Shown here in pieces: positions 1 to 7,963 of a stretch of 64,000 bases of DNA. Position numbers and translations under genes: made by a program. Source of the stretch: Magicicada septendecula. Taxonomy: Eukaryota; Arthropoda; Insecta; Hemiptera; Cicadidae. Location of the stretch: assembly GCA_034769895.1 (NCBI GenBank), contig CM068372.1:241514343-241578342 (forward strand). The letters run 5' to 3'. A model generated the notes under the pieces. That model was not told the DNA's origin. It ran no database searches and worked only from the letters and a program-made list of their open reading frames with translations. How positions within the stretch are numbered: the first letter of the stretch is position 1; each line of letters starts with the position of its first letter.

Positions 1-1
1 A

Positions 2-310
2 CTTACTGACGCAGCGACTAAATCGTATGTAGATACAAAAATTCCGACCGTATCAAATGGAATTTGTAACTTCGAAGGTTATAGGTTAAATAATATAGGT
101 TATCCATCGGTTCCGACAGATGCTGTAAGCAAACAGTTTATACTCGATACAGTTAATATAGTTCAACAGAGAGTTGAAGACAGATTAGACAATTTTGTTA
201 ATATATTAAACAATCACGTGTATAGTATATTATATAATGTTTATGTAAAAACAACGAAAGATAATCCTGTCAGAGATATAGAAGATTGGAAAAAAAATAT
301 ATATTTGTAA
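2..310 (+). CDS. Fiber-like viral structural protein, 3' end only
   Basis: An open frame enters from the left edge and stops at 308-310, giving about 102 C-terminal residues. Two copies of a loose repeat are visible, one with the core DAATKSYVD and one with DAVSKQFILD, spaced about 35 residues apart. Repeats of this A-x-K-x-YVD kind are familiar from phage and large-virus tail fibers. The rest is predicted helical and Asn-rich. It sits 24 bases upstream of the PLA2 start on the same strand, so it probably belongs to the same morphogenesis cluster. A fiber or attachment role is inference. The N-terminal part lies outside the window. It could instead be a minor virion core protein. Confidence 0.55.
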   Translation, partial: LTDAATKSYVDTKIPTVSNGICNFEGYRLNNIGYPSVPTDAVSKQFILDTVNIVQQRVEDRLDNFVNILNNHVYSILYNVYVKTTKDNPVRDIEDWKKNIYL

Positions 311-333
311 ATTATTATTTATCGCCGTCACAA

Positions 334-849
334 ATGCGTGTATATCAGAAGAGTGCAGAAGATGTCCGTCGCGGTCGAGGATTAATCGGAAATTTACTGA
401 ATAAAGCGGTCGATATTTTACCTATCGAACTACATGTTCCTGGTTATCAATACTGCGGACCGGGTACGAAATTAAGTAAACGATTACAGCGCGGAGATTC
501 GGGTATTAATAAATTAGACGCGGCTTGTAAGGAACACGATATAATATACTCGAAATATCGAGATACTGAAAATCGTTCTAAAGCCGATCGTGAATTAGCG
601 GAAAAAGCTTGGCAACGTGTAAAAGCACGAGACTCGTCTATCGGTGAAAAAGCTGCTGCTTGGGCGTTAACTAATATTATGAAAGCGAAAAGTAAATTCG
701 GCGGCGGTATTAAAAAGAAAAAAAAGAAAAAAAATAAGCGAATTTCTAAATCAAAAAAAAGAAAAAGGAGGGGAAGGGGATTATACTTACGACCGTATAA
801 AAAATCTGGTGGTGGTGGGAATAAAAAAAAAAAACATCGAAAGAAATAA
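334..849 (+). CDS. Parvovirus VP1-type phospholipase A2 with basic tail
   Basis: A 171-residue protein from the first ATG; the frame is open upstream from 286 only with a TTG. Residues 40-45 read YCGPGT, the calcium-binding loop of viral PLA2, and H68-D69 followed by Y72 form the HDxxY catalytic signature. This is the layout of the parvovirus VP1-unique PLA2 domain, which cleaves phospholipids so that incoming virions can leave the endosome. The last 45 residues are almost all Lys, Arg, Gly and Ser, consistent with nuclear import or DNA binding. No parvoviral NS1 or capsid gene is near; the neighbours are a protease and capsid proteins of the Polinton/adintovirus type. It is therefore probably a stand-alone virion PLA2. 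The reading frame is intact. Confidence 0.9.
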   Translation: MRVYQKSAEDVRRGRGLIGNLLNKAVDILPIELHVPGYQYCGPGTKLSKRLQRGDSGINKLDAACKEHDIIYSKYRDTENRSKADRELAEKAWQRVKARDSSIGEKAAAWALTNIMKAKSKFGGGIKKKKKKKNKRISKSKKRKRRGRGLYLRPYKKSGGGGNKKKKHRKK

Positions 850-881
850 AGATTCCCTCACACGCTCTCACCAATAATGAA

Positions 882-1220
882 TTGTTTTCCTACGCTAAAC
901 TCTTGAATGTATCTAATTTTAGAGGTGTTTTTATGAAAGATACTTTACCGTTAAAAATTCAGAAAAATGAAACCGGTATTGTTAATTTAGATAGTATACG
1001 CGGGTCAGGTACGCATTGGGTATGTTACCGTAAACAAAATAAGACAATAAACTATTTTGATAGTTTTGGTAATTTAAGACCGCCAATTGAATTAGTTCGT
1101 TATTTTCAAACATCGGAGCAACAACCCGTCAATATAAACTATAATTATAAACGTTATCAACGATCAAATACAGTTAATTGTGGACGTTTGTGTTTGCAGT
1201 TTCTTAGTAATAATGTTTAG
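882..1220 (+). CDS. Adenain-like cysteine protease
   Basis: The frame shows the adenovirus/Polinton maturation protease pattern: THW with H45, YFDSFG with D60, Q93 for the oxyanion hole and NCGRLC with C100 (numbered from position 882). Such enzymes cleave capsid precursors during virion maturation. The start is unclear. The frame has no ATG before residue 18 (position 933), yet family-like sequence (a TNNEL...YAKLL stretch) runs upstream of that ATG, and the frame stays open into the tail of the PLA2 gene. Initiation could be non-ATG, the start could be lost, or ribosomes could shift frame on the A-runs at the end of the PLA2 gene. The 3' end overlaps the next gene by 8 bases. The triad is complete, so the enzyme could be active if expressed. 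Confidence 0.85.
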   Translation: MFSYAKLLNVSNFRGVFMKDTLPLKIQKNETGIVNLDSIRGSGTHWVCYRKQNKTINYFDSFGNLRPPIELVRYFQTSEQQPVNINYNYKRYQRSNTVNCGRLCLQFLSNNV

Positions 1221-1932
1221 CTTAAACGGAGTAGGATCGTCGCTTAGTTGTGATATATTTCCTCCCATCGAACTCGAAGGAAATTGGGAACTCGGGTTGA
1301 TTAATTTCATGACATACAATTCCATACCGAATGTTGAAGAAAATGTAAATAATATGTTTTATTTCGGTGACGATGGAGTGATTGAATTACCTACAGGCTC
1401 TTATGAAATCGAGGATATAAACACTTATATAAATCAAAAATTACCAAAAAGTAATAAAAAGAAAATTATTAAATTATTAATACGTGCTAATAATAATACT
1501 TTGAAAAGCGAAATCTATTCGAGTGAAACGATAGATTTCACTAAACCGAATTCTTTGGCTTCTCTTCTCGGATTCGCTAATACTGCCAAACTCGAACCGC
1601 TTATATGGCATTCATCACAGTCGACAATCAACATTGTAAAGACAGATGTTGTAAGACTTGTCTGCAGTGCCGTGGTTGGATCATTGAAGAACGGTCGAGA
1701 ATCTCATATATTACACGAATTTTATCCGACAGTCGGACCGGGGTATAAATTAGTAGAATCACCGACAAACGTTATCTATTTGCCAGTGAATACAAATAGA
1801 TTAGATAATATCACAATACGATTAGAAGATCAAGACGGAAAGTTAATAAATTTTAGAGAAGAAACGATTTCTTTGCGATTACATATAAGAAAAAGACGAG
1901 ATGAGGCTAATTTTTCCATATGGGCAAAATAA
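1213..1932 (+). CDS. Penton-like minor capsid protein
   Basis: From the ATG at 1213 this is 239 residues; the longer open frame from 1180 starts only with TTG inside the protease gene. Early residues carry FPPIELEGNWELGL followed by TYNSIPN, and later SYEIEDIN, ANNNTLKSEI and LLGF appear. I recognise this set as a recurring protein of insect and cnidarian Polinton-like elements. It lies between the protease and the major capsid gene, where those elements encode the single-jelly-roll minor capsid (penton) protein, so that role is inferred from position and family resemblance rather than structure. It overlaps the protease at its 5' end and the 55-residue ORF at its 3' end, a compact virus-like arrangement. 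The frame is intact. Confidence 0.7.
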   Translation: MFSLNGVGSSLSCDIFPPIELEGNWELGLINFMTYNSIPNVEENVNNMFYFGDDGVIELPTGSYEIEDINTYINQKLPKSNKKKIIKLLIRANNNTLKSEIYSSETIDFTKPNSLASLLGFANTAKLEPLIWHSSQSTINIVKTDVVRLVCSAVVGSLKNGRESHILHEFYPTVGPGYKLVESPTNVIYLPVNTNRLDNITIRLEDQDGKLINFREETISLRLHIRKRRDEANFSIWAK

Positions 1933-2068
1933 AACAATAGTTAAGCCCGTAAATAGCGCCAGTAAAATACGGGATGCTAATCAGTTAACATCTCTTAATA
2001 GAAAATTTTTAAAGTCGTTAGGGTATAAAGTACTTATTAACAATGAGTATATTGGACGTGTTAAATAG
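1901..2068 (+). CDS. Small overlapping virion-cluster ORF (55 aa)
   Basis: An ATG at 1901 opens a 55-residue frame that overlaps the end of the penton-like gene by 32 bases and the start of the capsid gene by 26 bases. Its product is basic and contains LTSLNRKFLKSLGYKV. A short basic protein with a similar 'FLKSLG' ending, encoded just before the double-jelly-roll protein, is something I associate with related insect elements, so this is probably a real gene. Its function is unknown; a DNA-binding core or minor capsid role is a guess. It fills the 110-base gap that the two larger genes leave. Confidence 0.5.
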   Translation: MRLIFPYGQNKTIVKPVNSASKIRDANQLTSLNRKFLKSLGYKVLINNEYIGRVK

Positions 2069-3233
2069 CGCTGTCTATGATGACGATAGTATCATCGGAC
2101 GTGCGTATCATACACACACTCCTTACGCATCTACTACATTAAATAATAATGATGAGATACGTATTCCTGTTCATTATACACTTCCTTGTGAGAGTTATCT
2201 ACATATCGAAGGTAAATTAATGGGCGAAAACAATCAGAAAAACGAAAATATTCGATTAATTAGTAACGGATTAGCGTTTTTATTCGATGAAATACGGTAC
2301 GAAATATGTGCTACGGAAGTAGATCGTGTTAAAAATGTTGGCATCACATCAGTAATGAAGAATATTTTAACATTCAAACCCGGTGATATGAAGAAAATAA
2401 CTAATGCAGGATGGACGGGAGATGTAAAAAGTTGCTTCACAACAGATTCAACGAATTTCGTGTTTTGTATTCCTTTAAAATTATTACTCGGTTTTGCTGA
2501 ACAATACAAACGCATAATTTTAAATGTGAAACAAGAACTGATTTTAATACGATCATCGTCTGATAATAACGCTGTAGTTTTAAACGCTATCGATAAATAT
2601 AAATTACAATTAACAAAAATCAATTGGCGAATTCCTTATATTTATGTTAGCGATGAGTATAGACACAGATTATTGAGTATTGTTGATAGAGATACGCCAA
2701 TAAAATTAGCGTTTCGTAGATGGGAGTTGCAAGAATACCCGACTTTACCAGAAACTAAAAAGTTGACATGGACGATAAAAACTGTAGCACAGACTGATAA
2801 ACCGCGTTATATAATTGTAGGTTTTCAAACAGATAGAAAAAATAACATAACAAAAAATGCCTCTCATTTTGATTTATGCAACTTGCATAATATTAAATTA
2901 TATTTGAATTCGCAATACTATCCGTATGATAATTTAAACGGAAGTAAAGAGACGTTATACGAGATGTATAAAGGGTTTCAATCATCGTATTATGATGGTA
3001 GCGAGAACGAACCTGTTCTGGACAGGTCCGATTATTTATTATACGCGCCGATAATTGTTATTGACTGCTCTCATCAGAGCGACCTTTTAAAAACCGGTTC
3101 TGTCGATGTTCGTTTAGAAATAGAAGCAGCGCAGAATTTTCCGTCGAAAACGACCGCATACTGCTTACTAATATCTGATAATTTGCTTGTATATTTACCT
3201 TTATCTGGTGTTATAAGAAAATCGATAGAATGA
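2043..3233 (+). CDS. Double-jelly-roll major capsid protein
   Basis: A 396-residue protein starting at the ATG at 2043. The N-terminus has YHTHTPYASTTLNNNDEIRI and CESYLHIEGKL, which I recognise from the 'double jelly roll-like' capsid family found in insect genomes and Polinton-type elements. Such proteins form the hexameric capsomers of icosahedral dsDNA viruses. The start codon lies inside the preceding 55-residue ORF, and the TGA stop overlaps the ATG of a tiny downstream ORF. The frame is uninterrupted over nearly 1.2 kb, so the copy is young, under selection, or both. At about 400 residues it is shorter than many adintovirus hexons but in the range I associate with this insect subfamily. 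A decayed partial copy lies at 7547-7680. Confidence 0.8.
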   Translation: MSILDVLNSAVYDDDSIIGRAYHTHTPYASTTLNNNDEIRIPVHYTLPCESYLHIEGKLMGENNQKNENIRLISNGLAFLFDEIRYEICATEVDRVKNVGITSVMKNILTFKPGDMKKITNAGWTGDVKSCFTTDSTNFVFCIPLKLLLGFAEQYKRIILNVKQELILIRSSSDNNAVVLNAIDKYKLQLTKINWRIPYIYVSDEYRHRLLSIVDRDTPIKLAFRRWELQEYPTLPETKKLTWTIKTVAQTDKPRYIIVGFQTDRKNNITKNASHFDLCNLHNIKLYLNSQYYPYDNLNGSKETLYEMYKGFQSSYYDGSENEPVLDRSDYLLYAPIIVIDCSHQSDLLKTGSVDVRLEIEAAQNFPSKTTAYCLLISDNLLVYLPLSGVIRKSIE

Positions 3234-3307
3234 ATCGATTGTTAACATTATATTTATTCGCTTGTCATACACATTTTATAATCACTTGTAGTGTTAGCGC
3301 TTTATAA
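3230..3307 (+). CDS. Possible 25-aa hydrophobic peptide
   Basis: The capsid stop overlaps an ATG (ATGA), opening a 25-residue frame, MNRLLTLYLFACHTHF and onward, with a hydrophobic centre that could span a membrane. It fills the gap before the next gene and ends two bases before that gene's start. It resembles stop-start coupled small viral ORFs, but a frame this short can occur by chance. Confidence 0.2.
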   Translation: MNRLLTLYLFACHTHFIITCSVSAL

Positions 3308-3309
3308 TA

Positions 3310-3813
3310 ATGATCGGTTTTATTGTTGATGTTCAATGTTTTTTCGACGACGCTAAAAATTATATTGTTAAAGAATTGTGTGTACAAAGAATAGAAAATC
3401 ATAACTGTACCGGTGTGAGAGAACATTTTTTGTTTTTACCACCATTCGATTATCGTTATTTATCAAAAAATAGAAAAAAACAAGTAGAGTGGTTGAAAAG
3501 ATTTTTTCATGGTTTCAGCTGGAATTGTGGAATTCACAGCTATGACGAACTTCACAATATTTTAAACAGCATCGTTACTGAAGGTGAATATGTGTACACT
3601 AAAGGAGCGGAAAAACAGAGACTCATCGAGGACATGATCAACTACAAGTCGGTTGAAGTAATAGATCTCGAAACGCTTAAGTGTCCATCATTAAGTGTCT
3701 TACAACAGCAGACTGTGGCACGTGTCGATTGTCCATATAAACATAATCTTGATCATTGTGCGCTAAATAATGTATTTCATATAGCAAATTGGATATTGAA
3801 TAATAAAATTTAA
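3310..3813 (+). CDS. Conserved 167-aa viral-element protein, function unknown
   Basis: An intact frame of 167 residues beginning MIGFIVDVQCFFDD. I recognise the general pattern (VDVQ near the start, then VKEL, FHGFSWN, VYTKGAEKQ, a VIDLE...CPSL stretch and a terminal CPYKH...DHCALNNV motif) from uncharacterised insect proteins that accompany this type of element. The alternation of a buried 'VDVQ' strand, spaced acidic residues and a C-terminal Cys/His motif could fit an RNase H-like or exonuclease fold, but that is only a guess. It closes the plus-strand capsid cluster and is followed by a decayed copy of its own 3' part. Confidence 0.6.
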   Translation: MIGFIVDVQCFFDDAKNYIVKELCVQRIENHNCTGVREHFLFLPPFDYRYLSKNRKKQVEWLKRFFHGFSWNCGIHSYDELHNILNSIVTEGEYVYTKGAEKQRLIEDMINYKSVEVIDLETLKCPSLSVLQQQTVARVDCPYKHNLDHCALNNVFHIANWILNNKI

Positions 3814-3867
3814 AATGTTTTTTTTTAATGTATTTATTTCACATCTTTTTCCTTCACTATTATTAAT

Positions 3868-3940
3868 CTATGATCGACTACAAGTCGGTTGAAGTGTCCC
3901 TCATTAAGTGTCTTAAAACAGTCTGTATAAACATATTTTT
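3868..3940 (+). pseudogene. Decayed duplicate of the 167-aa gene's 3' part
   Basis: The words ACTACAAGTCGGTTGAAG, TCATTAAGTGTCTTA and ATAAACATA occur here in the same order as in 3640-3750, with the intervening bases partly deleted. The surrounding 3814-4105 is otherwise AT-rich sequence without a gene. Confidence 0.7.
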
Positions 3941-4105
3941 TTTCTTCACTATTACTATGCTAGAACATCACATTATTATTAATCCGGGAATCCATGATAA
4001 ATACCAAACAAAGGAAAGGATTTTGTGAAAGTATTAAACACCAACACTAAATTTTTTTTATATGCTATTTATTTATACATATATATATATAAAATTACAA
4101 AAATT

Positions 4106-4276
4106 CTATAATTTTTTTATTAATTCTTTTATAAACGGTTGTATAGTCGAGCCTGGTCTGTCGACTATCGCTTTCAATTTCACAATTTCTCCAGGTGTTA
4201 ATCTTTTTGGCGAAAAAAACCATTTATGGAGAAGACGACTCTCCTCCTCCTGTTTTGATGACGTGTTCATTTCCAT
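4106..4276 (-). CDS. Small basic ORF (56 aa), unknown
   Basis: On the minus strand an ATG at 4276 opens 56 codons ending at TAG 4106-4108. The product begins MEMNTSSKQEEESRLLHKW, continues with SPKRLTPGEIVKLKAIVD, and ends in a Lys-rich helix. The balanced amino-acid composition is unlike the surrounding AT-rich DNA, which argues for real coding. It is the last member of the minus-strand cluster that includes the dUTPase. I do not recognise the family; a small DNA-binding or accessory virion protein is possible. Confidence 0.45.
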   Translation of the reverse strand: MEMNTSSKQEEESRLLHKWFFSPKRLTPGEIVKLKAIVDRPGSTIQPFIKELIKKL

Positions 4277-4663
4277 CAAAGACGCAAATAGAAGTAGGTC
4301 AAAAACAGCTGTAAATGTGTTCTATGTAAAATTAAATACGGTTTAAAAATAACATAGGAAAGTCTTATAACAAAAACAAATTAATTTTTTGAATAGAGAA
4401 ATGTAAAACACGTTATACCTTGTAATAATACATATATTAAAAATGATATAAAAAGAACACACTTATTTTACAGGTGACCAAAAAAAAAACAAGAATTATT
4501 ATACACGTTCTTGTGTAAAACATATTATTTTTATTATATATATTAAAATTAAATTATTTATATATATATATACATACAATTAAAATTAAATACTTATTTA
4601 TAATATATACATATTTACATACATCAATCAATCAATCAACTAACAGACCAACCTTAAATTATT
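4277..4663. other. AT-rich intergenic segment with an inverted repeat partner
   Basis: No gene is visible on either strand. Bases about 4355-4420 (with AGAGAAATGTAAAA and GGAAAGTCTTATAA) are the inverted match of about 12,390-12,450, so a non-coding sequence is repeated in opposite orientation within the element. Confidence 0.5.
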
Positions 4664-4924
4664 TTAATACGGCTTATACCGCGTCTTGTACGAGCCGTGT
4701 GCTACATCTTTAACATTTTTAATTTTGTTTAAAGCCGATTTAAATAAATCGGCTGTTGCCACGAACAGCGGGTCTTGTTGTGACGATGCTAAAACAGTCA
4801 CTTTACGGGATACTTTTTGCCACCAGTTGTCGGAATGTATACGTTTGATGTCAGCCGTCTGCGTTAATTTTACCTCGATCAAATATGGACCTTCCTCACC
4901 TGGTGTTTTAACCCATTTCTTCAT
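4664..4924 (-). CDS. 86-aa ORF, probable frameshifted continuation of upstream gene
   Basis: The product begins MKKWVKTPGEEGPYL and ends in GSYKTRYKPY; it contains a DNWWQKVSRK stretch and looks coding. Its frame remains open upstream of the ATG to about 4975, overlapping the end of the neighbouring 181-codon gene in a different frame, and the overlap is read plausibly in this frame too. Either the two were once one gene, broken by a single-base change in the A-rich stretch near 4965-4980, or they are two genes separated by 8 bases. I do not recognise the family. It is on the same strand as the dUTPase. Confidence 0.5.
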   Translation of the reverse strand: MKKWVKTPGEEGPYLIEVKLTQTADIKRIHSDNWWQKVSRKVTVLASSQQDPLFVATADLFKSALNKIKNVKDVAHGSYKTRYKPY

Positions 4925-4932
4925 GCCGTCTT

Positions 4933-5478
4933 TTAATATCTCAAACTTTTGTTCAAATTTAGTGTTTTTGATTTTTCAGATTTTTTAGATTTGGAAAAAG
5001 AGTTAAAAATTTTATCAAAATCGTCTTCGCTATCTGATTGAGTATCGGTACTACTATCGCTGTTTTTATTGAGTTCAATCGTCTCGGCCGATTTCTTTAT
5101 ACTAATTAATTCACGAAACAATTTAATACTATCATGATCTAAATTTTTGCTATTGTAAAGTTCGTCATCAATCTGAGAATTAAAATAATCGATAATTTCC
5201 GCTAAGGTCATTTCTTTTTGTTTCCTACGGAAAATATCGATTTCTGACGGTTCATCATCAAATATATGCATGACCGCATTCTGAATAATTAAATATAAAT
5301 TAATAATAATTGAAGGTTGGTCCAGTACAATCGCTTTCAAATTTTCTAATGCCTCCTCCCACAGCACTATTTTTACCAGCCCCGTTATGTAAAGACATTG
5401 AATCAGGTCTTTAATTGAAAAATACGTCGATGGGCCGGCGGATGCTGAAGGAGAAGTATTGGATGCTTCGCGTTCCAT
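4933..5478 (-). CDS. Viral-element protein of unknown function (181 aa)
   Basis: The ATG at 5478 is preferred because it directly follows a pyrimidine tract and TAG that look like a splice acceptor; an in-frame ATG at 5523 would add 15 hydrophobic residues. The N-terminus is Ser/Ala-rich, followed by a helical segment with SIKDLIQCLYITGLVK, then a long helical middle and an acidic Ser-rich tail with DTQSDSEDDFD. The helical segment is matched by a short gene beside the second viral polymerase (60038-60154), which shows it is a genuine gene shared by two related elements. Function unknown. The acidic tail suggests protein-protein or histone-like interactions, but nothing firmer. Confidence 0.6.
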   Translation of the reverse strand: MEREASNTSPSASAGPSTYFSIKDLIQCLYITGLVKIVLWEEALENLKAIVLDQPSIIINLYLIIQNAVMHIFDDEPSEIDIFRRKQKEMTLAEIIDYFNSQIDDELYNSKNLDHDSIKLFRELISIKKSAETIELNKNSDSSTDTQSDSEDDFDKIFNSFSKSKKSEKSKTLNLNKSLRY

Positions 5479-5563
5479 TACTAGAAACAGAAAAAAAATA
5501 ACATAATTAATTTCTAACAACATTTTTAAAAAAATAAATAATATTGTTAGAAAAAACGAAAAT

Positions 5564-6067
5564 TTAGAAATCTGTTAAAAATTTTTCTATTTCTAGCAAT
5601 AAGTTTTCATCATCATCATAGTTATCTGCAACGCTTGTTCCTCCTGTCGAACCAAAACCACAAGAGCCGCGAGCTGTTGAATCTAAACTCGCTAATTCTT
5701 GTAATTTTGGCTCAGCTATTTGTTCGCATATTAACTGCGCTATACGATCTCCTTTTCGAATGTAAAAAATTTCAGAAGAATGGTTAAATAAAATTACACC
5801 AACATTACCGCGATAATCTCTGTCAATAACGCCTGCACCGACGGCGATATGGTGTTTTAACGCTAACCCAGAACGTGGTGCAATTCGTCCGTAACATTTC
5901 TCTGGAATTTTAACAGCCAAATCAGTTTTAACTAACGCATTGTCATGAGGAGCGATCATACAATCATACGCGCTTCTGAGATCGAAACCCGCAGCATATG
6001 CGCTCATTTTGACTGGAGGATAAGCATTATCAGATAACTTGACAAAAAACAGAGTTGGAACTGCCAT
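5564..6067 (-). CDS. dut: dUTP diphosphatase (trimeric dUTPase)
   Basis: Hydrolyses dUTP to dUMP and pyrophosphate, keeping uracil out of newly made DNA and supplying dTMP precursor. The 167-residue product has all five motifs of the trimeric family in order: AGFDLRSA at 26-33, PRSGLAL at 64-70, [13 protein letters not shown] at 79-91 with catalytic D82 and base-stacking Y85, [10 protein letters not shown] at 104-113, and the Gly-rich [10 protein letters not shown] at 134-143. Length is normal for the core enzyme plus a short acidic tail. A TTGCAG acceptor-like site lies just before the ATG, hinting at a spliced 5' leader. It heads the minus-strand cluster and diverges from the DNA polymerase across a 1.7 kb repeat-rich region. 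Intact. Confidence 0.95.
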   Translation of the reverse strand: MAVPTLFFVKLSDNAYPPVKMSAYAAGFDLRSAYDCMIAPHDNALVKTDLAVKIPEKCYGRIAPRSGLALKHHIAVGAGVIDRDYRGNVGVILFNHSSEIFYIRKGDRIAQLICEQIAEPKLQELASLDSTARGSCGFGSTGGTSVADNYDDDENLLLEIEKFLTDF

Positions 6068-6240
6068 TATGCCTGCAACACAAAAAACAAATTATACTGC
6101 CTTCAGCGATGATAATATCTATATACAAAAACAATTACATTATCGGATAATATTAACATATATTAAAAAACAATTTTAAACAATTACTTACTGAATTGAT
6201 GTATGAAGTTGTTGCACAAAAAAGAGAAGAAGAACAAGTT

Positions 6241-6800
6241 GATAATATCTGTATAAAACAAAATAAAGTATTAGTTTTATAACTTAACATAATCACCAGT
6301 AGCGTTAGTATTTTTTAATAAAAATAATCATTTACCAAAAGTGACGGTAGTCAGTCGCTTGATAAAAACGTACGAAGAGAGACGAAAGCTGATATAAATA
6401 CAAGCTGATAATATCTGTATAAAACAAAATAAAGTATTAGTTTTATAACTTATCATAACCACCAGTAGCGTTAGTGTTTATAATATAAATAATCATTTAC
6501 CAAAAGTGACGGTAGTCGATTGATAAAAACGTACGAAGGGAGACGAAACAAGCTGATAATATCTGTATTAATTTTACAACTTAAAATCTATTACTATCAA
6601 CAGCGCTAATGTTTTTATATTAAATAAAAATATCCGCTTACCAAAAATAATAGTAGTAGTAGCAGTAAGCAGATGATATCTGTATAAAAATAAAAAAAAG
6701 TATTAATTTCACAACTTAACATTATCTATTTAAAATCTATCACCATCAACAATGTTAGTGTATACAAAAAATTGTCTCTTACCTGAGATAGCAGCAGTAC
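6241..6800. repeat. Diverged tandem repeat array upstream of dUTPase
   Basis: GATAATATCTGTA recurs at 6241, 6407 and 6555, and a shortened form at 6675, each followed by similar sequence containing CCAGTAGCGTTAGT-like and TTACCAAAAGTGACGGTAG words. Units are 120-166 bases and diverge toward the right. On the minus strand each unit offers a GGTAAAT donor-like site, so they may be duplicated leader exons or promoter modules of the dUTPase transcript. Confidence 0.7.
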
Positions 6801-6889
6801 AACACGTCGAGTCGAACGAAGAATTGTACATAGATCAGTAAAATTCAATTCACTTTATATACATTTTTTGAGAATACCAATTATGACCT

Positions 6890-7410
6890 CTGTACAGAGA
6901 CTTGTTTACTGTTTTCCGTTATCAAGCCACTTCCATTTACGTAATTATACAAAAAAACTGTGATTAATAATCATATGATATACGCGTGAAACTTGCTATT
7001 TACAGATTGTAATGTCAAAACAACAAAAAAATAATATAAAGAAATAAAAATACTGTAAAAAGAATAATAATTAAGACTTTGTATCCAGATTTTGTTTACT
7101 GTTTTCGTTATCAAGCTAATTCCATTTACGTAATTGTACAAACAACTGCAATTAATAATCATGTGACATACACGTGAAACTTGTTATTTATAGGTTGTAA
7201 TGTCAAAACAAAAAAAAAATAATATGTAAGAATACAGTAGAGAGAATAATAATTAAAACTCTGGACCCGGATTTCGTTATCGAACCAATTATTTTAATAA
7301 CTGTAATTAATAATCGTGTGATATACACGTGAAACTTGTTATTTACAGATTGTAATATAAAAAACAAAACAAAAAATAATATAATTAAGAGTACTGTCGA
7401 TTAAACAACC
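6890..7410. repeat. Tandem repeats resembling the polymerase gene start
   Basis: Three units share ATTAATAATC, ACACGTGAAACTTGTTATTT and AGATTGTAAT (at 6963, 7151 and 7306 for the first word), with periods of 188 and 155 bases. The end of each unit resembles the sequence around the polymerase ATG (TTTAGATTATAATGGACAAA), so the array may have grown by duplicating the polymerase promoter or 5' leader. Confidence 0.65.
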
Positions 7411-7546
7411 CGGAATTATCGCAAATTGGTTTTTCCATTTATGTACAGCGCCAATTAACTGAAATGACGTAAATATTTTTTTTTCTCAATTTGTATTTTA
7501 CTGTTATAGACGCAAAACGTTTAAATACTATGATTTTATTTCTCTA

Positions 7547-7680
7547 CATCAGTATGAAGACAAATTCATCAAATTCGTTACAGGACAGATAGAGAGATAC
7601 AATCGCTTCATAACAAAATCAACGAATTTTGTGTACCTTCAAAACTATTACTCAGCTTTATTGAACAACAGCAACCTATA
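7547..7680 (+). pseudogene. Decayed fragment of the major capsid gene
   Basis: The order CATCAGTATGAAGA, AGGACAGATAGAGAGAT, TCAACGAATTTTGTG, AAACTATTACTCAGCTTT and ATTGAACAACA parallels about 2352-2515 of the capsid gene with small gaps. It has no open frame and lies in the polymerase upstream region. Confidence 0.7.
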
Positions 7681-7772
7681 GGTATTGGAATTATTTATTT
7701 TACTGTTAAACTAATTCAATAGTAAATATTTACTTTTTAAAAAATGAATGATTTTACTTTTTTTAGATTATA

Positions 7773-7926
7773 ATGGACAAACAACTCCCATTCAAAAAGA
7801 GATTGTCTGTGAGAACCGATAATGACGCAAATACTCGCACACCTGAACCGGGATCTTCATCCAGACAAGATCCTCAACCTGGGTCATCTTATATACAACA
7901 TCCAAGTTATTCTTCCACATCATCAC

Positions 7927-7963
<37 letters not shown>

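Noticed and set aside
334..849. Integrated parvovirus or bidnavirus
   Set aside because: Only the PLA2 domain is parvoviral in type; no NS1 or parvoviral capsid is present, and the other genes are Polinton/adintovirus-like.
4062..4346. 94-residue plus-strand frame
   Set aside because: It is the shadow of the better-supported 56-residue minus-strand gene and starts in an AT repeat.
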